From positions 159,675-223,674 of the forward strand of contig NZ_JAJMOX010000013.1 in assembly GCF_020991455.1 (NCBI RefSeq): 64,000 nucleotides of DNA. Direction: 5' to 3'. The DNA comes from Flavobacterium sp. JAS. Lineage in GTDB: Bacteria; Bacteroidota; Bacteroidia; Flavobacteriales; Flavobacteriaceae. Below the pieces are notes generated by a model. It worked only from the letters and a program-made list of their open reading frames with translations, did not search any database and had not been told where the DNA came from. The translations under genes were made by a program, and so were the position numbers. Position 1 is the stretch's first letter; each line of letters starts with the position of its first letter. This document shows, piece after piece, positions 46,915 to 55,996 of this stretch.

Positions 46915-48567
46915 TTAGTTCAACAAGGCTTTGGCATGATTTAAAGCCGAATCTGAAACGACTGCTCCGGATAACATTTGAGCAATTTCAATAACTCTTT
47001 CTTCCTGAGACAAAAGCTTCAACTCTGATTGTGTATCATCACCAATCGTAGATTTCGAAACTTTAAAATGCGACTCTCCTTTTGCTGCTATTTGTGGTAA
47101 GTGTGTAATAGCAAATATTTGCATTTTTGAACTCATTTCTTTCATGATTTCTCCCATTCTAATCGCTATTTCTCCAGAAACTCCTGTGTCAATTTCATCA
47201 AAAATCAAGGTTGGAAGTTTTGAATATTGCGCCAAAATTGCTTTGACAGCCAACATAATACGAGACATTTCTCCTCCAGAAGCTACTTTTTTCAATAAAC
47301 CGAAATCAGTTCCTTTATTAGCAGAGAATAAAAATTGCAATTCATCTTTTCCGTTACTGAAATACGTTTCTGATGGCAACAATTCCATATTAAAACGAAC
47401 ATTTGGCATTCCTAAAGTTTCTAATATTGAAATCAATTGATTGGATAAAACCGGAATCGCATTTAATCTATTTTGATGAATTGTTACTGAAAAAGCGTCC
47501 AATTCTAAAGTTTTTTGGTCTATTGATTTTGATAAAACTGCTATTTCTTCTTCGATATTATCTAATTCAAGAACCTTATTTTCCAGGTTAGCCTGGATTT
47601 GTAATAATTCGTCTACAGAATTAACCTGATGTTTTTTTTGCAAATTATAAATTAATTGCAATTTTTGACTGACCAATTCAAGTTGTGCCGGATCATTCAA
47701 TAATTTTTCAGAAGCATTTTGCAATTCTCTTGAAACATCATCAAATTCAATTGCAACGCTTGTTATTCTTTCAAATAAGCTTTGATATTCTGTCGAAAAT
47801 GGTGCTATTTTTTGCAAAGACGCTTTAATCTCGTTTAGATTATGAAAAACACCAAATTGTTCTTCATTAGCAACTACAAGAGATTTATCAATTGATTCTT
47901 TGATAATCTCAACATTACTCAGTTTCTCGTAATCCGATTCTAATTCTTCTTGTTCTCCAGATTTTAACTTAGCAACAACCAATTCATTCAATAAAAAAGT
48001 ATTGTATTCCTGCTCTTTTCCCGAATCGCTTTGTTTTTTCAATAAAGCATTCAGTTTCGTTTTATCAGTTTTATATTCTTTTAGCAGTTTTTGGTACGCT
48101 AAAATTGTTTCAGCATTATTTGCAATTGCATCAATAATTTTGAACTGAACACTTTCGTCTGATAATTCTTGTGTTTGTTGTTGTGAATGTATATCAATCA
48201 AAAACAAACTTAAATCCTGTAATTCCTGAAGATTTACGGGACTATCATTTATAAAAGCACGAGATTTTCCCGAAGGCAAGATTTCACGTCTAATAATAGT
48301 TTCATCTTCGTAATCAAGATCATTGCTTTCGAAAAATTCTTTTAAATTGTATTTAGAAATTTCAAAATGAGCTTCAATTACACATTTTTCTTCTTTATTT
48401 TTTAACGAAGTAAGATCGGCTCTTTTTCCTAAAACAAGACCAATTGCACCTAATATAATTGATTTACCCGCACCTGTTTCACCTGTAATTATAGAAAAAC
48501 CTTTTGAAAAGTCTATAGCAAGTTTTTCAATTAGAGCATAATTTTTAATTGACAGCGAAGTAATCAT
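46915..48567 (-). CDS. recN: DNA repair protein RecN
   Basis: 550 residues. SMC-like ATPase: LSIKNYALIEKLAIDFSKGFSIITGETGAGKSIILGAIGLVLG at the start (Walker A near residue 31), coiled coil from about 155 to 370 with Gln/Lys/Glu-rich heptads, and signature plus Walker B in KVASGGEMSRIMLAVKAIL and LIFDEIDTGVSGEIAIRMGEIM near 425-470, then ITHLPQIAAKG. It acts with RecA in double-strand break repair. Between DUF4835 (50-bp gap) and fabV. Confidence 0.96.
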   Translation of the reverse strand: MITSLSIKNYALIEKLAIDFSKGFSIITGETGAGKSIILGAIGLVLGKRADLTSLKNKEEKCVIEAHFEISKYNLKEFFESNDLDYEDETIIRREILPSGKSRAFINDSPVNLQELQDLSLFLIDIHSQQQTQELSDESVQFKIIDAIANNAETILAYQKLLKEYKTDKTKLNALLKKQSDSGKEQEYNTFLLNELVVAKLKSGEQEELESDYEKLSNVEIIKESIDKSLVVANEEQFGVFHNLNEIKASLQKIAPFSTEYQSLFERITSVAIEFDDVSRELQNASEKLLNDPAQLELVSQKLQLIYNLQKKHQVNSVDELLQIQANLENKVLELDNIEEEIAVLSKSIDQKTLELDAFSVTIHQNRLNAIPVLSNQLISILETLGMPNVRFNMELLPSETYFSNGKDELQFLFSANKGTDFGLLKKVASGGEMSRIMLAVKAILAQYSKLPTLIFDEIDTGVSGEIAIRMGEIMKEMSSKMQIFAITHLPQIAAKGESHFKVSKSTIGDDTQSELKLLSQEERVIEIAQMLSGAVVSDSALNHAKALLN

Positions 48568-48617
48568 AGAGAAATTTTGTAAATATAAAAGTTAATGAAG
48601 TGTGTAAAATTAAACAA

Positions 48618-49502
48618 CTAAAATTTAATTTGCGACCACTTAGTAGAATTCAATGGTGAGACTTTATTCAGAACATCTGTTAAATCTGTAATAGGGATAC
48701 TTGGACCTCCTGAAAATATAGAGACAATTTCGTCTGATTTTGCATCAAAAAACACTCTTGTCAAAAATGCATTCGGTTTAACCGAATTCAATTTGCCTAT
48801 AATCATAAGAGCTGATTTTATTTTTTCTTTTGAAGCTTTCAAATCCTCACTCATTCCATCCAATCCTGTATGATATGCATACATTACCTGACGCAAATCA
48901 CTATACATTGGCGAAACCATGTCATTTATTAAATAATAGCGATTCTGAATTCCATCAGCCTGGCTCCAACCTTTAAAACCACCTTGTTGCGCCACATTTG
49001 CAATATTCTGAGCTGTTTCAAGATATTGATTTCCAGCACCCATTTGAAAAGTATCAGCATCCATTCCTAAAATTAAATAGCTGTAAAAAGAAATTACAGA
49101 AACTAAATTTGAATCGAATGTTGTAGGATTAAACAATAATGGTTCATACTCTGTATATCTGAAACTAAAATCTTTGTCATTATAATTAAAAACAGGAGAC
49201 GAATAAGTTGAATTAAAAATCAAACGAGACGATTGCACCTGAATGGTTCCGCTAAACTGATCTGAACTATTAGAAGATAATGTAATATACATCGAACAGT
49301 TGATACGTTCGTTTTGTTTTAAAACCGATCCCGTCCAATCTGTTTTATTCACAAACTCAGACAAAGAAGTCTGAAGCGTTTTAAAAACTTGCTGATTAGG
49401 ATTTGGCAATCTCTCAGTATTAATAGTTACAGTACAATTTAGCTGTTGTGCCTGTGTAAAGCCAAAAATAAAAAAAAACAAAAGTGCAACTATTTTATTC
49501 AT
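48618..49502 (-). CDS. DUF4835 family exported protein
   Basis: 294 residues with a signal peptide (MNKIVALLFFFIFGFTQAQQ). The Bacteroidetes-specific DUF4835 pattern is visible: LNCTVTINTERLPNPNQQVFKTLQTSL, FNYNDKDFSFRYTEYEPLLFN, SFYSYLILGMDADTF and GWSQADGIQNRYYLINDMVSPMYSDLR. It is a periplasmic protein of unknown function that travels with the coaBC-recN neighbourhood across Bacteroidetes. It follows coaBC by 68 bases. Confidence 0.88.
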   Translation of the reverse strand: MNKIVALLFFFIFGFTQAQQLNCTVTINTERLPNPNQQVFKTLQTSLSEFVNKTDWTGSVLKQNERINCSMYITLSSNSSDQFSGTIQVQSSRLIFNSTYSSPVFNYNDKDFSFRYTEYEPLLFNPTTFDSNLVSVISFYSYLILGMDADTFQMGAGNQYLETAQNIANVAQQGGFKGWSQADGIQNRYYLINDMVSPMYSDLRQVMYAYHTGLDGMSEDLKASKEKIKSALMIIGKLNSVKPNAFLTRVFFDAKSDEIVSIFSGGPSIPITDLTDVLNKVSPLNSTKWSQIKF

Positions 49503-49570
49503 AAGAAAGGTAATTTGGATTTTACTACAAAAGTAATACTATTCTTGCTTTTAGTTCGTATTTTAACTCT

Positions 49571-50785
49571 TTATGATTTCACAAAATGCGAAATCACTTT
49601 ATTTAAAATATCAACGGCCACAAATTCTTTCGATTTTAATTCCATTGGCTCAATTTTAAAGTTTTTATCAATAAAAGTAACTTTATTGGTTTCTTTTTTA
49701 AAACCGGCTCCTTCATCTTGCAAGGAATTTAAAACAATCAAATCTAAGTTTTTTTTCTGAATTTTCAGCTTAGCATTCTCAATTTCATTTTCGGTCTCTA
49801 ATGCAAACCCAATTAAAAATTGATTTTTTTTGATTGTACCCAATGATGCTAAAATATCTTTGGTCTTTTCTAATTCGATTGTAAAATCATCTGCCGCTTT
49901 TTTAATCTTTTGCGAAGCTACAACTTTAGGCCTGTAATCTGCAACGGCTGCGGCTGCAATAGCCACATCAACATCATTATAATGTAAATGACAAGCATCA
50001 TACATCTCCTGCGCCGAAACTACATTGATCACTTCGACTAAACTATTTTTAGCTTTAAAATGTGTTGGTCCTGCGACTAAAATTACCTGAGCTCCTAAAT
50101 TAGCTGCTTCATTTGCAATATCAAACCCCATTTTTCCAGAAGAATGATTTCCTATAAAACGCACAGGGTCTATTGCTTCGTATGTTGGTCCGGCAGTAAT
50201 TAGTATTTTTTTCCCTTTAAGAGGTAATTTACTTTCTAAATCAGCTTCCAGGAAAGCAATAATGTTTTCAGGTTCTGCCATTCTGCCTTCTCCTGATAAA
50301 CCACTTGCTAATTCTCCATTTTCAGCGGGAATCATCACATTACCAAATTGCTTTAAAGCAGCAAAACTGGATAATGTTGATGGATGTTTATACATGTCCA
50401 AATCCATTGCCGGAGCGAAATAAACAGGACATTTTGCCGATAAATAAGTTGCAATTAAAAGATTATCACAGTTGCCGGTTGTCATTTTTGACAATGTATT
50501 GGCTGTTGCTGGAGCAATTAACATTAAATCGGCCCAAAGTGCCAAGTCAACATGATTGTTCCAAACGGCATCTTCATCCTCTTCATTAAAGAAACTGGAA
50601 TATACAGGATTTTTTGATAACGTAGATAACGTAAGTGGAGTTACAAAATCCTTAGAAGCAGGTGTCATTATCACTTGGACATGTGCACCTGCTTTTATAA
50701 AAAGTCGTACTAATGAAGCTGTTTTATAGGCTGCAATTCCACCAGAAACTCCCAGTAAAATCTTCTTCCCTTTTAAAACTGACAT
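49571..50785 (-). CDS. coaBC: Bifunctional phosphopantothenoylcysteine decarboxylase / synthetase
   Basis: 404 residues. CoaC half (about 1-185): ILLGVSGGIAAYKTASLVRLF for FMN, a catalytic His in VWNNHVDLALWAD near residue 75, and MTTGNCDNLLIATY with the active-site Cys. CoaB half (about 186-404): ILITAGPTYEAIDPVRFIGNHSSGKMGFDIA, AAAVADYRP and KIKKAADD. It makes phosphopantetheine from phosphopantothenate for CoA. Between rpoZ (17-bp gap) and DUF4835. Confidence 0.96.
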   Translation of the reverse strand: MSVLKGKKILLGVSGGIAAYKTASLVRLFIKAGAHVQVIMTPASKDFVTPLTLSTLSKNPVYSSFFNEEDEDAVWNNHVDLALWADLMLIAPATANTLSKMTTGNCDNLLIATYLSAKCPVYFAPAMDLDMYKHPSTLSSFAALKQFGNVMIPAENGELASGLSGEGRMAEPENIIAFLEADLESKLPLKGKKILITAGPTYEAIDPVRFIGNHSSGKMGFDIANEAANLGAQVILVAGPTHFKAKNSLVEVINVVSAQEMYDACHLHYNDVDVAIAAAAVADYRPKVVASQKIKKAADDFTIELEKTKDILASLGTIKKNQFLIGFALETENEIENAKLKIQKKNLDLIVLNSLQDEGAGFKKETNKVTFIDKNFKIEPMELKSKEFVAVDILNKVISHFVKS

Positions 50786-50802
50786 TTATACTATATTATT
50801 TA

Positions 50803-51120
50803 TTATTTGTTTGAACCTCTGTGGTAAGTTTTACCATCTAACCATTCCTGAACAGCTAAAGCGTGTGGTTTAGGTAATTTTTCGTAAAATTTAGAAACTT
50901 CAATTTGCTCTTTATTTTCAAAAACTTCTTCAAGACTGTCATTGTAAGTAGCAAACTCTTCTAATTTTTCAGTTAATTCTTTTTTAATTTCAGAATTAAT
51001 TTGATTTGCTCTTTTAGCCATAATGGTAATTGCTTCATACACATTTCCTGTTGGCTCTTCAATAACTGTTTTATTGTAAGTTATTGTATTTACAGGAGCA
51101 TTCGTCTTTTTTAAATCCAT
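50803..51120 (-). CDS. rpoZ: RNA polymerase omega subunit
   Basis: 105 residues. The Bacteroidetes omega is divergent, but YEAITIMAKRANQINSEIKKELTEKLEEF matches the core helix pair that wraps the beta' C-terminus. The N-terminal VNTITYNKTVIEEPTGNVYE and the C-terminal FYEKLPKPHALAVQEWLDGKTYHR are typical of Flavobacterium RpoZ-family proteins. Four bases after bamD and 17 before coaBC, the order seen in Flavobacteria. Confidence 0.85.
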   Translation of the reverse strand: MDLKKTNAPVNTITYNKTVIEEPTGNVYEAITIMAKRANQINSEIKKELTEKLEEFATYNDSLEEVFENKEQIEVSKFYEKLPKPHALAVQEWLDGKTYHRGSNK

Positions 51121-51124
51121 GACT

Positions 51125-51925
51125 TTATTTTATTTTAGTAAATTTTTGTAAATCAGTTTCAACCTTAGCATTCATTTCGTCTGCTTTCTCTTTGTATTTT
51201 GTAGCGCTGTTAAACTTAATTAAGTTGTTATACGCTGCTTTTGCAATATTTAAACGTTCTTCCATTTTTGCAGGAATACTGTTTATTGCCAATTGGTATG
51301 CCGAATCATATTTGTAGAACAACGCATCTTCTTTGAATGGTGTTCCCGGAAAATCAGCGATAAAATTATCAAAAGCAATTAATGCTGATTTATAATCTGA
51401 AATCGTATTGTATCCTTTAGCATTTTCGTATGCTTTTTTCTCTAGTTTACCGTTCAAAATTTTAACAGCCTCATTTGCCTGAGCAATGTATTCAGAGTTT
51501 GGATAGTTATCAATAAACGCTTGTAATTTCTCTAAAGCTTTTACTGTATCTGTTTGATCTAAACTGTAAACAGGAGCTAATTTTGAATAACTGAAAGCTC
51601 CAAGAAAAGCTGCTTCCTGAACTTTCTCACTACGAGGATATCCTGAAACAAAGCTTTCGAACTGGTAACCAGCTAAATAATATTGTTTTGTCTTATAATA
51701 AGACTGAGAAAACATATAAAATAATTTTTCTGCCTGAGGCTTACCTCTATATGTAGGTGCTAATTGCTCAAAAAGACGAATCGCTTTTGAATATTTTCCT
51801 GCATCATACATCTTTGTTGCTATATCAAACTTTGCCGCAACATCTTCATTTTTCAATGCTTTTTGGTAATCACTACAAGAACAAAAAAGGACAACAACAA
51901 TTAATAGAGATACTATTTTTTTCAT
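51125..51925 (-). CDS. bamD: Outer-membrane assembly lipoprotein BamD
   Basis: 266 residues from the ATG at 51923-51925, which begins the lipoprotein signal MKKIVSLLIVVVLFCSCSDY (lipidated Cys about 18); the frame is open for 17 more codons without a signal. TPR-like helices follow: AAKFDIATKMYDAGKYSKAIRLFEQLAPTYRGKPQAEKLFYMFSQ, YYLAGYQFESFVSGYPRS and KALEKLQAFIDNYPNSEYIAQA, typical of BamD/YfiO. It helps insert beta-barrel proteins. Four bases upstream of rpoZ. Confidence 0.92.
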   Translation of the reverse strand: MKKIVSLLIVVVLFCSCSDYQKALKNEDVAAKFDIATKMYDAGKYSKAIRLFEQLAPTYRGKPQAEKLFYMFSQSYYKTKQYYLAGYQFESFVSGYPRSEKVQEAAFLGAFSYSKLAPVYSLDQTDTVKALEKLQAFIDNYPNSEYIAQANEAVKILNGKLEKKAYENAKGYNTISDYKSALIAFDNFIADFPGTPFKEDALFYKYDSAYQLAINSIPAKMEERLNIAKAAYNNLIKFNSATKYKEKADEMNAKVETDLQKFTKIK

Positions 51926-52061
51926 TTTCTTACTTTTATTATGATTTCTTAGACAATTATGCCAAAGCAAAATCACACCGAAGTTCCGGTGGCAAATTTA
52001 GTTATTAATTTAGCTACTACAAAATATTTTTTGGTATATTAAAATACCGGTAATCTTACTG

Positions 52062-52943
52062 TTATTTAATGCTGTTTTTAACAAATTCATTCAATCTGTT
52101 TGCCAGAGATTCATCGACAGTTACCAAAGGTAAACGCACAACATTCTCAGCAATATCAAGGGCTTGAAAGACTTGTTTGATTCCGGCAGGATTTCCTTGC
52201 TCAAAAATCATATCAATACAATCTGATAAAAAGTATTGTGTTTTAAACGCCTCATTTACTTTTCTATTCAGTCCTAAACGGATCATTTCTGAAAATTCTT
52301 TCGGAAAACCTTGTCCAATTACAGAAATTACTCCTGCTCCACCGGCCAAAACAATTGGCAATGCAATCAAATCGTCTCCTGAAATTACAAGGAAATCTTT
52401 TGGTGCATTTTTTATTAATTGCATAGCCTGAGCCAAATCGCCCGCAGCTTCTTTTATTGCTACAATATTACTAAAATCATTTGCCAAACGCACTACTGTT
52501 GCCGGCAACATATTACTTGATGTTCTTCCCGGAACATTATATAAAATTACCGGAATTGGCGAAGCTTCAGCAATTGCTTTAAAATGCTGATAGATTCCTT
52601 CTTGTGTTGGCTTGTTATAATAAGGAGAAACAGAAAGAATGGCTTCAAAAGCTGAAAAATCTCTTGTTTGCAATTCCTCAACAATTTGCATTGTATTATT
52701 TCCTCCAACACCAAGAACTAAAGGCAATCTTCCTTTATTGACATCGATTACTGTATTAATAACCAATTCTTTTTCGGCTTGTGTTAAGGTAGCATTTTCT
52801 GCTGTTGTTCCCATAACTACAAGATATTCAACCCCTCCATCAATCGAAAAGTTAACGATGCGGTGTAAAGCTTCAATATCTACTGAAAAGTCTTTTTTAA
52901 ATGGAGTCACAAGCGCAACACCAGTTCCTATTAATGATTGCAT
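52062..52943 (-). CDS. dapA: 4-hydroxy-tetrahydrodipicolinate synthase
   Basis: 293 residues. TIM-barrel aldolase: GTGVALVTPF at the start, GTTAENATLTQAEK, SVSPYYNKPTQEGIYQHF with the proton-relay Tyr near 134, YNVPGRTSSNMLP, and the Schiff-base Lys in NIVAIKEAAGDLAQA near 162. It condenses pyruvate and aspartate semialdehyde in lysine and diaminopimelate synthesis. Follows the DUF6913-like gene by 15 bases. Confidence 0.95.
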   Translation of the reverse strand: MQSLIGTGVALVTPFKKDFSVDIEALHRIVNFSIDGGVEYLVVMGTTAENATLTQAEKELVINTVIDVNKGRLPLVLGVGGNNTMQIVEELQTRDFSAFEAILSVSPYYNKPTQEGIYQHFKAIAEASPIPVILYNVPGRTSSNMLPATVVRLANDFSNIVAIKEAAGDLAQAMQLIKNAPKDFLVISGDDLIALPIVLAGGAGVISVIGQGFPKEFSEMIRLGLNRKVNEAFKTQYFLSDCIDMIFEQGNPAGIKQVFQALDIAENVVRLPLVTVDESLANRLNEFVKNSIK

Positions 52944-52958
52944 ATTCTAATTTATGTT

Positions 52959-53471
52959 TTATTTTATACTCTTTAAATACTTAAACAATTCTGTGACGAA
53001 AAGTTTATAATCCTCTATAGTGGTATTCATCATCCAGCGGTTTACGCTTTTATCGATTGATGAAAATCCTACTTTAAATTTAGCTTTTGATTTACTGGTT
53101 ATCATCATCAAAATACTTTTTTCGATATCATAATAACTAATCAAAAGATCAAATTCTGTGTCTATAAATTCATTCAGAAAATCTTCTGTAACCTCTGCTC
53201 TCCAATTGATATTTTTTTTACCAAAAGTAGGTATCGAATACGTTTCTTTCTGCTTAAATTTATCTCTATACGCAACAACTTTTATGCTTTCAGGCTTTAT
53301 TCCCTGTAGGGTTAGTTCTTTTACTAACTCTTTTGAATGATGAAATTCACTCTCATCTATCAATAAACCAATTGTTTGTATATTGCTTGTAAAGACTTCG
53401 TTTTTGACATTACGCAGGTTATTTTTTAATGATTTTTTTACAAAAAATTCCTTTATATAATTTAAAAACAT
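52959..53471 (-). CDS. DUF6913-like conserved hypothetical protein
   Basis: 170 residues, soluble. The N-terminus is basic and amphipathic (YIKEFFVKKSLKNNLRNVKNE); the core has TIGLLIDESEFHHSKELVKEL, IKVVAYRDKFKQKET, NWRAEVTEDFLNEFIDTEFDLLISYYDIEKSILMMITSKSKAKFKVGFS and KLFVTELFKYLKSI. It matches my memory of the Flavobacterial DUF6913 protein that is regularly placed before dapA. No enzymatic motif is seen. Divergent from the split 5'-nucleotidase. Confidence 0.7.
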   Translation of the reverse strand: MFLNYIKEFFVKKSLKNNLRNVKNEVFTSNIQTIGLLIDESEFHHSKELVKELTLQGIKPESIKVVAYRDKFKQKETYSIPTFGKKNINWRAEVTEDFLNEFIDTEFDLLISYYDIEKSILMMITSKSKAKFKVGFSSIDKSVNRWMMNTTIEDYKLFVTELFKYLKSIK

Positions 53472-53518
53472 AGTACTTTTACCAGATTACAAAATTAATT
53501 ATTTAAGTCGCATTTAAG

Positions 53519-54298
53519 ATGGTAAAACTAAAAAAGTATAACGGATTTTTGAAACTTTTTGTTATATTCTTAACACTTTTTTTTATATTTTCCTGCAGTC
53601 AGAAAAATTATAACTTAACGAAGATAGAAGGAAAACAGCTTCCAATTACAGAAAAGGATGCAGAAACTCCTGAAATTGAAAAATTTATAAAGCCATATCG
53701 CGATCATATCAACAAAGACTTGGACAGCGTTCTTGCTTATTGTCCTGAAACACTTGATAAAAGTACAGGAAAATGGCAAACTACCATTGGAAGTTTATTG
53801 GCAGATGTTTGTGTAGAAAGAGGAAATCTAGTTTTTAAGGCTCGTGAGAAAAAAGAGATAGATTTATGTTTATTAAATCACGGGGGGATTCGCGCTATTT
53901 TACCTAAAGGTAATGTAACAACAAGAACTGCTTTTGAGATTATGCCTTTTGAAAACAATCTGGTTGTTGTAGCCTTAAAAGGACAACAAATTCTAGAAAT
54001 CGCGGCTTATATTATTAAGGAGAAAAAACCTCAGCCTTTATCAGGAATGACTTTTACAATAACAAAAGACAATACAGCTAAAAATATTTTGATTCAGGGA
54101 AAACCTCTTGATATTAACAAAGTCTATTATGTAGCTACAAATGATTATTTGGCAAATGGTGGCGACAGCATGACTTTCTTTGCTAAAGGTGTTCAAAAAT
54201 TTGACTTGAATTATAAACTTCGAAATGTATTGATTGATTATTTTAAACAAGTTGATACAATTCCGGTACCTAAAAATATCCGAATTACTGAAGAATAA
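53519..54298 (+). CDS. 5'-nucleotidase C-terminal-domain lipoprotein
   Basis: 259 residues. Lipoprotein signal (IFLTLFFIFSCSQKNY, Cys about residue 27). The remainder is the substrate-specificity domain of UshA-type nucleotidases: STGKWQTTIGSLLADVCVERG, CLLNHGGIRAILPKGNVTTRTAFEIMPFENNLVVVALKGQQILEIA, and YYVATNDYLANGGDSMTFF. The metallophosphatase half is the next gene. The two together reconstitute a 5'-nucleotidase, but in C-domain-first order. Confidence 0.9.
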   Translation: MVKLKKYNGFLKLFVIFLTLFFIFSCSQKNYNLTKIEGKQLPITEKDAETPEIEKFIKPYRDHINKDLDSVLAYCPETLDKSTGKWQTTIGSLLADVCVERGNLVFKAREKKEIDLCLLNHGGIRAILPKGNVTTRTAFEIMPFENNLVVVALKGQQILEIAAYIIKEKKPQPLSGMTFTITKDNTAKNILIQGKPLDINKVYYVATNDYLANGGDSMTFFAKGVQKFDLNYKLRNVLIDYFKQVDTIPVPKNIRITEE

Positions 54299-54305
54299 AA
54301 AAAAA

Positions 54306-54357
54306 TCGCCACGAATTTCACGAATTTTCACTAATTACTATTCGTAAAATTCATTGC
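54306..54357. repeat. GCCACGAAT-family repeat, decayed copy
   Basis: CGCCACGAATTTCACGAATT begins at 54308 and its partner TTCGTAAAATTCATTG is degenerate. In the 105-bp gap between the two nucleotidase genes. Fourth member of the family in this window. Confidence 0.55.
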
Positions 54358-54403
54358 AGAAAAAAACTTAATTACAATATCGTTTCCTCAAAAAATATAC
54401 AAA

Positions 54404-55315
54404 ATGAAAAGAAGAGAATTTATCGAAAAAACAGCCGCAAGTACAGCCTTATTAAGTTTAGGATTGTCATTAAGCAGTTTTGGAACTAACGATATAAAAC
54501 ACTTAACGATTCTACATACTAATGATGTTCACAGCCATATTGATCCTTTTCCGGCTGATGATCCCCGTAACCCAAACAAAGGCGGTGTCTCTCGACGTGC
54601 GGCACTTATTGAAACCATTCGTAAGGAAAATCCAAATGTACTTTTATTAGATGCCGGTGACATTTTTCAGGGAACTCCATATTTTAATTATTATGGAGGT
54701 GAACTTGAATTTAAGTTAATGAGCATGATGAAATATGATGCATCAACGATAGGAAATCATGATTTTGATAATGGTCTTGATGGTTTGTACGCTCAAATGC
54801 CTCATGCCACTTTTGAATTTATCAACTCTAATTATGACTTTAAAAATACGGTCATGAACGGACTTGTAAAACCATACAAAATCTTTAATAAAAATGGTAT
54901 TAAAATTGGTGTTTTTGGTGTAGGAATTGAACTTGCAGGCTTGGTAGATAAACAAATGTACAAAGAGACCGTTTATAACAATCCTGTAGAAGTTGCTCAG
55001 GACATGACACAATTGTTGAAAAAAGAAGAAAAATGTGATTTAGTTATTTGTCTTTCGCATTTAGGCTATAAATACAAAGACGACGAATCTAAAATTTCTG
55101 ATTTAAAATTTGCTGCACAAACTCAGGATATTGATTTGATTATTGGCGGTCATACACACACTTTTCTGGACAAACCAACTGTTGTAAAGAATAAAGCCGG
55201 ACAAGATGTTTTGGTTAATCAGGTAGGTTGCTACGGAATTAATTTAGGAAGAATAGATTTTTATTTTGATAAAGATAAAGCGCATACTAATCAGGGGAAA
55301 TCAATTGTTGTATAA
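54404..55315 (+). CDS. Metallophosphatase domain of a split 5'-nucleotidase
   Basis: 303 residues. The N-terminus MKRREFIEKTAASTALLSLG has a Tat-like RR motif (KRREFIEK). The metal-binding set is complete: LHTNDVHSHIDPF, DAGDIFQGTPYFNYYGG, STIGNHDFDNGLDG, ICLSHLGYK and IIGGHTHTFL. It is the calcineurin-like half of UshA-family nucleotidases; the C-domain is the gene before it. Probably hydrolyses nucleotides in the periplasm or at the surface to recover phosphate and nucleosides. The stop overlaps the convergent membrane gene by 15 bases (55301-55315). Confidence 0.92.
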   Translation: MKRREFIEKTAASTALLSLGLSLSSFGTNDIKHLTILHTNDVHSHIDPFPADDPRNPNKGGVSRRAALIETIRKENPNVLLLDAGDIFQGTPYFNYYGGELEFKLMSMMKYDASTIGNHDFDNGLDGLYAQMPHATFEFINSNYDFKNTVMNGLVKPYKIFNKNGIKIGVFGVGIELAGLVDKQMYKETVYNNPVEVAQDMTQLLKKEEKCDLVICLSHLGYKYKDDESKISDLKFAAQTQDIDLIIGGHTHTFLDKPTVVKNKAGQDVLVNQVGCYGINLGRIDFYFDKDKAHTNQGKSIVV

Positions 55316-55996
55316 TATTTTCTTCTGAATTCTAGCTTTTTCAAGGAAATATTCGACCATAAAAAAGTAAGCCAAAATTTGAGTCACATCCCGAATTAAA
55401 ACTAAAACTACTGAATAAGAGAAGTATTCATTGAAAATATAGAAGATGTCTGAAAATATATAACTAATGGCCATTAGAGACATTAACAATGCCAGATGCG
55501 TTCCTTTAGTTATATAACTTATAAACGAGAAGCAACTTAAGGCGCTTAGAACTATCCCGTAAAAAGTATAAAGTATATTGTACTTTTTCATGCTATCCAA
55601 CTGCAAACTTAGCACTGAAATAAGCAAATAAACTATAAATATAACAACTATAGAGATTGGCAAAATATCTTTTTTTGCCAGTCTTATACGTTCGTGTTCC
55701 TGCATAAAAAGTTTTACTATTAAGAGATAGACAACTAAAAAACTTAATACTCCGCCAATTTCAGAAACTTCAACATCCATTAAATCAAACACCTGACCTA
55801 CAAAACAAAACAAAAAGATCAGACCTTCTGTTTTTCCTATTTTAAGCTCGCTGCTAATTAAGAAATAAATAAAAATTGACGGAACGACAATTGCTTTTGC
55901 ATACATACCCAAGAAATCTTGTCCCGTCCAATCAAAAATGATTGTAAACAGTAAAGCTAGAAAGAATAAAATCAACGATGGTTTATTCGCTTTCAT
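55301..55996 (-). CDS. Membrane protein, possibly YhhN family
   Basis: 231 residues with about eight hydrophobic spans (first PSLILFFLALLFTIIFDW, last VLIRDVTQILAYFFMVEYFL). The size, span number and the YAKAIVVPSIFIYFL, SLMAISYIFSDIFYIF segments fit the YhhN/TMEM86 lysoplasmalogenase class, though the match is weak. Its ATG overlaps the stop region of ligA by 14 bases (55983-55996), so it may be the second gene of the ligA unit. It is convergent with the phosphatase gene, with overlapping 3' ends. Confidence 0.6.
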   Translation of the reverse strand: MKANKPSLILFFLALLFTIIFDWTGQDFLGMYAKAIVVPSIFIYFLISSELKIGKTEGLIFLFCFVGQVFDLMDVEVSEIGGVLSFLVVYLLIVKLFMQEHERIRLAKKDILPISIVVIFIVYLLISVLSLQLDSMKKYNILYTFYGIVLSALSCFSFISYITKGTHLALLMSLMAISYIFSDIFYIFNEYFSYSVVLVLIRDVTQILAYFFMVEYFLEKARIQKKILYNN

